Assembly (NCBI GenBank): GCA_015655015.1 | Contig: JAATFV010000211.1 | Span: 56,509-120,508, forward strand | Length of the DNA stretch: 64,000 nucleotides | DNA from: Chitinophagales bacterium | Lineage (GTDB): Bacteria; Bacteroidota; Bacteroidia; Chitinophagales; Chitinophagaceae | Reading direction: 5' to 3' | In this document: one piece after another, positions 34,327-40,624 of the stretch | Numbering within the stretch: position 1 is the stretch's first letter | Layout: the number at the start of each line of letters is the position of its first letter | Notes under the pieces: model-generated | Told to the model about the DNA's origin: nothing | Database searches by the model: none | What the model saw: only the letters and a program-made list of their open reading frames with translations | Made by a program: the position numbers and the translations under genes

Positions 34327-34857
34327 ATGAACGACGAACATTATATGCAGCAAGCCCTCAGGGAAGCCCGGAAGGCTTATGAGGAAGACGAAGTGCCCAT
34401 CGGCGCGATAATCGTAATGGGGGACAGGATCATTGCCCGGGGGCATAACCAGACGGAACGGCTGACCGATTCCACCGCTCATGCGGAGATCATTGCCCTT
34501 ACTTCGGCTTTTAATTTCCTGGGCAGCAAATACCTGCCGGAAGCATTTATCTATATCACCGTGGAACCCTGCCTGATGTGTGCAGGAGCGTTGTACTGGA
34601 GCAAGATCAGCCGGGTGGTCTTTGGAGCAGAGGACGAGAAGAATGGCTACCGGCGAGGACTCCGGCCGGAAAGTTTTCCGGGGATCGGAGTGCAGGACAG
34701 CCATTCGTCCAGCCATTCGCCCGGGAACAGATCATCGGTTATACAGCCGTCGGCAGCAGGCCACTGGCCTTTCCATCCCAAAACGATCCTGACAGGCGGT
34801 GTCCTGAGAGAGGAATGCGCCCGGCTGATGCAGGAATTCTTTCAGTCTAAGCGCTAG
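34327..34857 (+). CDS. tadA: tRNA-specific adenosine deaminase with inserted segment
   Basis: 176-residue zinc deaminase forming inosine at the tRNA-Arg wobble position. Zinc motifs are TAHAEIIAL and EPCLMCAGAL; the C-terminus GGVLREECARLMQEFFQSKR is typical. Between GYRR and HPKTIL there is an insertion of about 25-30 residues rich in Ser, Pro and His, so the protein is longer than the usual ~150. The inserted DNA contains a direct repeat of CAGCCATTCG. The last codons and stop lie inside an inverted repeat. Confidence 0.93.
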   Translation: MNDEHYMQQALREARKAYEEDEVPIGAIIVMGDRIIARGHNQTERLTDSTAHAEIIALTSAFNFLGSKYLPEAFIYITVEPCLMCAGALYWSKISRVVFGAEDEKNGYRRGLRPESFPGIGVQDSHSSSHSPGNRSSVIQPSAAGHWPFHPKTILTGGVLREECARLMQEFFQSKR

Positions 34858-34870
34858 CGCGATTAGACTG
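34843..34870 (+). terminator. Inverted repeat overlapping the tadA stop codon
   Basis: CAGTCTAA (34843-34850) and TTAGACTG (34863-34870) flank GCGC-TA-GCGC. A T-rich stretch follows at 34872-34890. The last codons of tadA (Gln, Ser, Lys, Arg) and its TAG lie inside it. It may be a relative of the hairpin element family. Confidence 0.55.
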
Positions 34871-35005
34871 AGTTTGTTCTCTTTGTCTTCTAACCTTTTT
34901 CCTGTAGATTTTTCCCTGATGCTTAATATCTTTTTAATGGCCGGGAAGAACCTAACGCAACAGTAGATCATCAACCAGCTTAGGTCCTGAGTCAATGAGC
35001 TTTTC

Positions 35006-35036
35006 TTTGCAAAATCGGCATTTTGCCGTAGGTTTG
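35006..35036 (+). promoter_or_regulatory. Promoter of sodA: TTTG - 19 nt - TAGGTTTG
   Basis: The -33 box TTTG at 35006-35009 is followed after 19 nt by the exact -7 box TAGGTTTG at 35029-35036, the best two-part match in the window. The leader would be about 55 nt. The 34858-35097 spacer holds nothing else apart from the tadA hairpin. Confidence 0.75.
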
Positions 35037-35097
35037 TTATCCCTTCAGGCATTGACAAAAATTAATTTCTTTTTAATAACATTAAAAAACATCCGTT

Positions 35098-35706
35098 ATG
35101 GCATTTACATTACCAGCGTTGCCTTATGCATTTGATGCATTGGAACCGTATATCGACACCACCACGATGCAGATCCATCATGGCAAACACCACCAGGCTT
35201 ATATAGACAATCTGAATAAAGCGATCGCCGGTACTCCTAATGAAAGTAAATCACTGGAAGAGCTGGTTGAAAAAGCAGGGAGCATCAGCCCTGTAGTCCG
35301 TAACAACGGTGGGGGACATTGGAATCACAGCTTTTTCTGGGAGAGCCTGGCCCCTAAGGCAATCGGCGCTCCTGCCGCAAAGCTGGCAGACGACATTCAT
35401 ACTACTTTTGGCAGCTTCGACGCTTTTAAAGAAAAATTCAATGCTGCAGGTGTAAGCCGTTTTGGAAGTGGCTGGGCCTGGCTGATCGTGAAAGACGGCA
35501 AGCTGGAGATCAGCTCTACCCCCAACCAGGACAATCCCCTCATGGATGTAGCCGAAGTGAAAGGTGTTCCTTTGCTGGGAGTGGATGTCTGGGAACATGC
35601 TTATTACCTGAAATACCAGAATCGCCGTGCTGAATACCTTGGAGCCTTCTGGAATGTAGTCAATTGGGACAAGGTTGCCGAGCGTTATGCTGCTGCCGCC
35701 AAATAG
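35098..35706 (+). CDS. sodA: Superoxide dismutase (Fe/Mn)
   Basis: 202-residue cytoplasmic enzyme removing superoxide. Metal ligands are His27 (IHHGKHH), a histidine in GGGHWNHSFFW, and Asp and His in DVWEHAYYLKY. The composition around GGGHWNH and FGSGWAWL resembles the Mn/cambialistic group, but metal choice cannot be settled by eye. It has a canonical two-part promoter and a strong terminator, so it is a monocistronic unit. Confidence 0.97.
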   Translation: MAFTLPALPYAFDALEPYIDTTTMQIHHGKHHQAYIDNLNKAIAGTPNESKSLEELVEKAGSISPVVRNNGGGHWNHSFFWESLAPKAIGAPAAKLADDIHTTFGSFDAFKEKFNAAGVSRFGSGWAWLIVKDGKLEISSTPNQDNPLMDVAEVKGVPLLGVDVWEHAYYLKYQNRRAEYLGAFWNVVNWDKVAERYAAAAK

Positions 35707-35734
35707 ATTTTTTCAATAATTTTCTGTTACTTGC

Positions 35735-35766
35735 AATCCCGGACCGTGGTCCGGGATTCATTTTTT
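35735..35766 (+). terminator. Rho-independent terminator of sodA
   Basis: Perfect 11-bp stem AATCCCGGACC / GGTCCGGGATT with a GT loop, followed by CATTTTTTC. Confidence 0.9.
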
Positions 35767-35779
35767 CAAAAATCGTTAT

Positions 35780-36400
35780 ATGAAGAGACTTTCCGGCGCT
35801 TTATTATTTGCTTCCCTCCTTGCCCTTGCGGCCTGTAAAGGACATGCTAAGAAAATAGTGGTTTATGCCAGCAGCGATATCCAGACAGATAATACCAAAA
35901 CGAATATCACTGTCGGGGACGGGACCACGCACCATGAACAGGAGCTGGACTTCACGGGCTCGGCCCCGGTGACCCTGAATATCCAGTCCCCGGCCGGAAA
36001 GATCACCCTGGAAGCTAAGGATGACGGTCTTTATATAGCCAACCTGAAAAATGATACCGTCATAGGCAGCTATCAGCATGTAGGAGCCGAAGGCGGGGAA
36101 GCAAAGATCACACAGGATGCCTTGAAGCTGAAGCTGGATAGCCTGCAGAAGCTGGTGGCAGGCCAGAATGTGAGCGAGGCGAACAGGAATTATTTTATCC
36201 TGCCTAACCAGATCGTAAAGATCACGGCAGATACAAAAGCTAAGATATTTGGACCTTTTACGACGATCCCCGGCGCTTTTGATGCCGGATCCGTTCCGGA
36301 GATCTACAAATTCTACAGCGTTAAGGAGCTTCGGGAGATCATCAGCAAGCTGGCCGTAATGGCCGGCGCCGCTAAGCCCGGGGAAACTCCGGCTAAATAG
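35780..36400 (+). CDS. Lipoprotein of unknown function
   Basis: 206 residues with a lipoprotein signal peptide (LASLLALAAC, Cys19). The mature part begins with a Lys-rich stretch, then a beta-rich region with Asp/Thr-rich turns (residues 25-110) and a mixed helical C-terminal half ending in AGAAKPGETPAK. I do not recognise a domain. Likely on the periplasmic side of a membrane. It lies alone between the sodA terminator and the convergent yidD gene. Confidence 0.75.
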   Translation: MKRLSGALLFASLLALAACKGHAKKIVVYASSDIQTDNTKTNITVGDGTTHHEQELDFTGSAPVTLNIQSPAGKITLEAKDDGLYIANLKNDTVIGSYQHVGAEGGEAKITQDALKLKLDSLQKLVAGQNVSEANRNYFILPNQIVKITADTKAKIFGPFTTIPGAFDAGSVPEIYKFYSVKELREIISKLAVMAGAAKPGETPAK

Positions 36401-36457
36401 CTGCAAGCAGCAAGCTTATAGCTTCAAGCCAGGCAAAAGCTACAAGTTATCAGCTCC

Positions 36458-36688
36458 TCAAGGCACCGGATCCTCCCCATGCCCACCCCAGGGATGGCAA
36501 CGGGAGATCCGTTTAATGCTTAGCCAGCCGCCTTTGAAAAGACCATATTTTTTCAGTGCCTCAACAGCGTATTGCGAGCAGGTAGGCGTAAACCGGCATT
36601 TGGGTCCCAGTGCCGGTGAAATGACCCACTGGTAGATCCTGATCAGGGCGATCAGGGGAAGGCTTAATATGCGCCAAACGGTCTTCAT
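36458..36688 (-). CDS. yidD: Membrane protein insertion efficiency factor
   Basis: 76-residue YidD-family protein with the signature SPALGPKCRFTPTCSQYAVEAL (first 20 residues SPALGPKCRFTPTCSQYAVE) and GWLSIKRISRCHPWGGHG. YidD aids membrane protein insertion beside YidC. The start overlaps the rnpA stop by 4 bp, and the order rpmH-rnpA-yidD is the classic one. Confidence 0.95.
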   Translation of the reverse strand: MKTVWRILSLPLIALIRIYQWVISPALGPKCRFTPTCSQYAVEALKKYGLFKGGWLSIKRISRCHPWGGHGEDPVP

Positions 36689-37122
36689 CCGCCGGTTGTC
36701 TTTATTAGTTTTTGCAAGGCAAGACCTATCTTCTCTTTTACTATTTCATAATCAGGCAGCTCTTTGCCAGTATATATAAAAAATACGGCCAGAGTCTGGT
36801 CCTTTTCACTCAGCCAGTCATACAAAACTTGCTTTTGCAGGCGATAAGCTTCCCGGGAAAGTCTTTTGATACGGTTGCGGTCCACGGCTTTTTTGAAATT
36901 CCGGCTGCTGGCGCCGAATCCCGCCTGGAGGCGGGGGGATGGCCGGGAAGAAGCAGCAGGAGCTCCTGAATCATTAACATGCTCCGGTTTGCCAGGTAAG
37001 GCGGAATGGAGCGCCGCTAAAGGAGAATAATACACCCTGAACGGGAAGATGGCAAAACTCCTGCCTTCACGGAATACCCGTTCGATCAGCTTACGACTTT
37101 TCAGCCGCTCTTCTTTCCCCAA
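36685..37122 (-). CDS. rnpA: Ribonuclease P protein component with inserted segment
   Basis: 145-residue protein subunit of RNase P, which matures tRNA 5' ends. The N-terminus LKSRKLIERVFREGRSFA and the RNA-binding core NFKKAVDRNRIKRLSREAYR are conserved. Between them about 25-30 residues rich in Pro, Ser and Ala replace the usual short strand connection. The insert DNA carries a perfect palindrome CCCGCCT-GG-AGGCGGG at 36920-36935. It is downstream of rpmH and overlaps yidD. Confidence 0.93.
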   Translation of the reverse strand: MGKEERLKSRKLIERVFREGRSFAIFPFRVYYSPLAALHSALPGKPEHVNDSGAPAASSRPSPRLQAGFGASSRNFKKAVDRNRIKRLSREAYRLQKQVLYDWLSEKDQTLAVFFIYTGKELPDYEIVKEKIGLALQKLIKTTGG

Positions 37123-37249
37123 AGTAAAGGAATGTCCCGTTCTCGATTTTTTTGTAAAAATAAAAGCGAACTAGTACGAATTAAAACTAATTCGCACTAA
37201 TTCGCTGCTTTTATACGCTATGTCCTCTACTCCATCAGGAGCGGAAGAG

Positions 37250-37405
37250 CTATTTTAATTTTGATTCGTCAGAAACGGTCAGTTTCTTACGACCCTTTTT
37301 ACGACGGCTGGCTAACACCTTGCGACCATTAGCAGTCTGCATGCGCTGACGAAAACCGTGAACGTGCTTGCGGCGACGCCTGTGTGGCTGAAATGTACGT
37401 TTCAT
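37250..37405 (-). CDS. rpmH: Ribosomal protein bL34
   Basis: 51-residue basic ribosomal protein reading MKRTFQPHRRRRKHVHGF at the N-terminus and VLASRRKKGRKKLTVSDE later, a clear L34 match. The ATG is at 37405 and the TAG at 37250-37252. It heads the rpmH-rnpA-yidD operon; rnpA starts 127 bp downstream. A two-part promoter lies about 90 bp upstream. Confidence 0.97.
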   Translation of the reverse strand: MKRTFQPHRRRRKHVHGFRQRMQTANGRKVLASRRKKGRKKLTVSDESKLK

Positions 37406-37493
37406 TTTAAATATTTTTTTTTTACATTACCGGAACACCGGCATTTCTATCATAACAACAGGTCACCATACCCGTCGTCGGTGAAAGGGACGG

Positions 37494-37524
37494 CAAAATT
37501 AGGGAAAAAATGGGGGATGACCAA
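37494..37524 (-). promoter_or_regulatory. Promoter of rpmH: TTG - 20 nt - TAATTTTG
   Basis: The -33 TTG (37524-37522) and exact -7 box TAATTTTG (37501-37494) on the minus strand have 20-nt spacing. The leader is about 80 nt. Confidence 0.65.
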
Positions 37525-37589
37525 TAGAAATACAAATTACCCGGGAAATAGCTGAATCACAGCTCATCCCGGAGACTCTGCGACGCCTT

Positions 37590-38483
37590 TTAGTTATACT
37601 GAACAGAAAAATAGCCGTTGGTGATCAGGTGTGAGGTATTGCCGAGACCTACGACATCTGCTGCCAGAAACTGGAAATTGCCCCGTACCCTCCGGGTGCT
37701 GGCATTATTCTCCAGGATCATCAGAGAGCCGCTGGGTGACGGCAGATTGATCGATACAGTCGGACTGTAGGTCCCAACATTGTTGCCCAGATCCAGGCTA
37801 TAGGAATTACCCGGAGCAACATTAAGCAGCATGAGCAGGCCCACAGCCTGTGAGCCGTCCGGGTTGGAACCGCTTATGGCGAGCATATTGGAAAAAGCAG
37901 AAGCTGCAATACTTTGGGCTGTCCATTTTGTGCCGTCAATATTGGCATACATCGTATCCAGGCTACTGACAGGTGGAAGCGTACTCTGATATGGCAGCTT
38001 GTAGAAGACGCCTTCCGTGATTGTCTTCTGACGGTTATCCAGATCCCGGTAAACTTTAAAAGAGAAAGTGCCTGACAGCGTCTTATTGACCGTATCAATT
38101 TCCGTCACGGTGACCACACCCCCCGCCTGGGAAGTATCCCTGCCTTCGTTGGTAGTATAGGCAAAAAGAGTAGCCGTATCATTATCTGCATAAGCGGCCA
38201 GGGAAGCAGATGCCTGGTTAAGCGTGTAAATGCCGGGCACGGTATCATCCAGGGTAATGCTCAGCTGCCGGTGATCGATGCTGATACCGGAAAGATTGAT
38301 CATCCCCTGCAGAACATAAGCCCCTTTGGCGCTGTCATCTGCTATCCATTGTACTCCGTCAACGTTAGCCATAAAAGATCCGCCCAGCCCGGTCTTGTTT
38401 TCAATGCTGGTCTCCTTCCGGCAGGAAGCCAGGAAAAGCAAGAGTGCAGCACCAATTATAATATGTATATGTCTAACCCGCAT
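37590..38483 (-). CDS. Lipoprotein with two repeated domains (DUF6252-like)
   Basis: 297 residues, lipobox FLASC (Cys21). Two similar halves begin SFMANVDGVQWIADDSA (about residue 36) and TMYANIDGTKWTAQSIA (about 181). Each is followed by a beta-rich stretch with IDHRQLSITL / GLLMLLNV-type strands and a G-x-Y-x-L motif. The pattern resembles DUF6252, a Bacteroidota lipoprotein family, here duplicated in tandem (family name from memory). Its ATG is 9 bp after the murI stop, suggesting co-transcription. Confidence 0.75.
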   Translation of the reverse strand: MRVRHIHIIIGAALLLFLASCRKETSIENKTGLGGSFMANVDGVQWIADDSAKGAYVLQGMINLSGISIDHRQLSITLDDTVPGIYTLNQASASLAAYADNDTATLFAYTTNEGRDTSQAGGVVTVTEIDTVNKTLSGTFSFKVYRDLDNRQKTITEGVFYKLPYQSTLPPVSSLDTMYANIDGTKWTAQSIAASAFSNMLAISGSNPDGSQAVGLLMLLNVAPGNSYSLDLGNNVGTYSPTVSINLPSPSGSLMILENNASTRRVRGNFQFLAADVVGLGNTSHLITNGYFSVQYN

Positions 38484-38492
38484 AATCCTCTA

Positions 38493-39323
38493 TTAAGATA
38501 ACACTATGTGTTCTGATATCAAAGCTTTTCCGTAGAATATACTGGCATGACTGTCAAAATCCTCCGCTGAATCCGTGGTAAAAAAACGGAGCTGTCCGGT
38601 CTTGCTGCAGCGGCTTTCCATCTCCGGATGGCGTTGCAAATAATCTGCCAGGCTGACTGCCACGATCTCTCCCTGAGCGATAAGGGTTGTCCCGGCAGGA
38701 AGCAATTGTTCGATCTTGGTCTTCAGGAGGGGATAATGGGTACAAGCCAGCAACACCGTGTCAATATCTCCCGCCTGGGCCAGTAAGCTGTCCATATATT
38801 CCTTTACGAAATAATCCGCGCCCGGCCGTTCATGTTCATTATTCTCGATCAGCGGCACCCACAGCGGGCAGGCCTGCTGAAAAACGGCTATCTCCGGAAA
38901 GAATTTAGCGATCTCGATCGGGTATGAATCCGACAGGACAGTGCCTTTGGTTGCCAATACCCCTACTTTGCCAGTCCTGGTAAAATTCCCCACCACTTCT
39001 GTAGTAGGGCGGATCACACCGAGCACCCTGTTGTCCGGAGCGATCTTCGGAAGATCAAACTGCTGGATGGTACGCAGGGCTTTTGCAGAAGCTGTATTAC
39101 AAGCCAGGACTACCAGGGGGCATCCCGATTGGAAAAGCCATTGTACACATTGCAGCGTATAATGATAGACCGTCTCAAACGATCTTGTTCCATAAGGCGC
39201 TCTCGCATTATCTCCCAGATAGATATAATCATACTGAGGCAGCCGGGCCGCCATTTCTTTCAAAACAGTAAGACCGCCGTAGCCTGAATCGAAAACACCG
39301 ATAGGTCCTTGTGGGGAAAACAT
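38493..39323 (-). CDS. murI: Glutamate racemase
   Basis: 276-residue enzyme making D-glutamate for peptidoglycan. Motifs: GVFDSGYGGLTVLKEM, LGDNARAPYGTRS, first catalytic cysteine in VLACNTASA and second in LLACTHYPLL. The -7 box TACTTTTG ends 6 nt before the ATG. It closes the conserved block that begins with nadK. A terminator separates it from the Skp-like gene upstream. Confidence 0.97.
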   Translation of the reverse strand: MFSPQGPIGVFDSGYGGLTVLKEMAARLPQYDYIYLGDNARAPYGTRSFETVYHYTLQCVQWLFQSGCPLVVLACNTASAKALRTIQQFDLPKIAPDNRVLGVIRPTTEVVGNFTRTGKVGVLATKGTVLSDSYPIEIAKFFPEIAVFQQACPLWVPLIENNEHERPGADYFVKEYMDSLLAQAGDIDTVLLACTHYPLLKTKIEQLLPAGTTLIAQGEIVAVSLADYLQRHPEMESRCSKTGQLRFFTTDSAEDFDSHASIFYGKALISEHIVLS

Positions 39324-39329
39324 GTATTA

Positions 39330-39337
39330 CAAAAGTA
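39330..39337 (-). promoter_or_regulatory. -7 box TACTTTTG of murI
   Basis: Exact consensus, minus strand, 6 nt before the murI ATG. It predicts a nearly leaderless transcript. Confidence 0.7.
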
Positions 39338-39380
39338 TAATAATGCCTGAAATTCTCTTTTGAAATTTAGCGTATTACGA

Positions 39381-39408
39381 AAAAACGCCAGGGTTGTACC
39401 TGGCGTTT
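39381..39408 (-). terminator. Rho-independent terminator after the second Skp-like gene
   Basis: Stem ACGCCAGG/CCTGGCGT (39385-39406) with a 6-nt loop and a T-run on the minus strand. It separates the chaperone genes from murI. Confidence 0.85.
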
Positions 39409-39435
39409 TGCTTACTTATTAAAGTACGATAAATG

Positions 39436-39954
39436 CTATTTAAGGTTGAGCTTCTTCTTCACCAGCGGTAACAGATCTTCTGCAGGCGGAGAAACTAACA
39501 GCGCTTCCTTGCTGAGAACATAGGTATATCCGGCTTCCTTAGCAACAGCCTGCACAGTTTCTACCGCTTTCTTTTGGATAGGAGCGATCAGATCCTGGTA
39601 TTTCTGCTGATATAATTGCTGAGCCTGCTGCTGCCATCCCTGTAATTTGACCAGCATCTCGCCCATATTCTTTCTCTTCAGCTCCAGCTGAGCTTTTGTG
39701 TATTTGGTCGTATCCTTGGAATTCAACAGGCTATCCTGTTCGTAATATTCCTTTTTCATATCCTCGAAATTCTGGCCCAGCGCTGCCTGATAATCATTGA
39801 GAGCAGTATCAGCTTTTTTGGACTCCGGCATGGAAGGGATCAGCTCCTGCAAGGAAATATAACCTATTTTGCCTTGCGCTTTTGTTGAATTGCCCGCCAT
39901 TACCAGGCCCATGACCACTAATACAATGGTAACAATCTTTTTCATTTGTTTCAT
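39436..39954 (-). CDS. OmpH/Skp-family periplasmic chaperone (second copy)
   Basis: 172 residues with a signal peptide (IVTIVLVVMGLVMAGNSTKAQ). The mature N-terminus KIGYISLQELIPSMPE is the Skp/OmpH strand, followed by a long Glu/Lys/Gln-rich coiled coil (about residues 50-130) that forms the Skp tentacles, and the C-terminal strand AGYTYVLSKEALLV. Skp holds unfolded outer-membrane proteins on the way to BamA. It is a paralogue of the gene just upstream. An inverted repeat lies in its upstream region. Confidence 0.9.
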   Translation of the reverse strand: MKQMKKIVTIVLVVMGLVMAGNSTKAQGKIGYISLQELIPSMPESKKADTALNDYQAALGQNFEDMKKEYYEQDSLLNSKDTTKYTKAQLELKRKNMGEMLVKLQGWQQQAQQLYQQKYQDLIAPIQKKAVETVQAVAKEAGYTYVLSKEALLVSPPAEDLLPLVKKKLNLK

Positions 39955-39973
39955 GTTTGTTTTTTGGTGACTT

Positions 39974-40000
39974 CATGAAACATTTAAAAGCTGTTTCATG
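39974..40000. promoter_or_regulatory. Inverted repeat upstream of the second Skp-like gene
   Basis: CATGAAACA (39974-39982) and TGTTTCATG (39992-40000) are perfect complements 9 bp apart. They lie 20-46 bp upstream of the start codon, a suitable place for an operator. Confidence 0.5.
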
Positions 40001-40042
40001 TTCTTTTATTGTTTTTAAGTTGTTTGATCCTGACACCCGTTC

Positions 40043-40065
40043 AAAACCGGACTTCTCCCGGTTTT
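40043..40065 (-). terminator. Weak stem-loop after the first Skp-like gene
   Basis: AAAACCGG/CCGGTTTT with a 7-nt loop, 12 bp after the stop codon on the minus strand; it has only a short T-run. Confidence 0.5.
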
Positions 40066-40076
40066 GTATTAGAAAT

Positions 40077-40592
40077 TTATTTAATTCCCAATAATTTCAG
40101 CACATCTTCACTTTTATCCAGCTTTGGGTCGGCAAATATAACAGTAATTCCCTCACTTTTATCCAAAATAAAATCATACATTCTGTTAACGGCTAGTTGT
40201 TGAATGGCATTGTATACCTTATCCTGTATGGGTTTGACCAGCTCCTGGCGCAGCTTGAACAGATCCCCTTCAAAACCAAACCTTTTGCGTTGCAGGTCGC
40301 GGACCTCTTTTTCCTTATTGAACAGCTGATCCTCTCTTTTCTTCTTCAGGGTATCGCTCAGCATGACCTGTTCGGCATCATAGTCCTTATACATCTTATC
40401 CAGGGTTGCCTGCCGGTCATCAATCTCTTTCTGCCATTGCATGCTGGTCTGATCCAGTTTTTTTTGCGCATCCTTGTATTCCGGCATTTTATCCAGGATA
40501 TACTTGGTGTCTACAATGGCGTAACGGGCCTGGGCATTTCCCGCCAGGGCAACCGCCAGCAGGAAGCAAATAACAGATAGTGTTTTTTTCAT
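40077..40592 (-). CDS. skp: OmpH/Skp-family periplasmic chaperone (first copy)
   Basis: 171 residues with a signal peptide (LSVICFLLAVALAGNAQA). RYAIVDTKYILDKMPEY is the first strand, then a long charged coiled coil (residues 40-115), then MYDFILDKSEGITVIFAD. It lies 32 bp after bamA on the same strand, so client chaperone and OMP insertase are co-transcribed. This bamA-skp-skp order is typical of Bacteroidota. Confidence 0.92.
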   Translation of the reverse strand: MKKTLSVICFLLAVALAGNAQARYAIVDTKYILDKMPEYKDAQKKLDQTSMQWQKEIDDRQATLDKMYKDYDAEQVMLSDTLKKKREDQLFNKEKEVRDLQRKRFGFEGDLFKLRQELVKPIQDKVYNAIQQLAVNRMYDFILDKSEGITVIFADPKLDKSEDVLKLLGIK

Positions 40593-40624
40593 CTCACAGG
40601 TTTTTTAGAGGCTGAAAATAAGGA

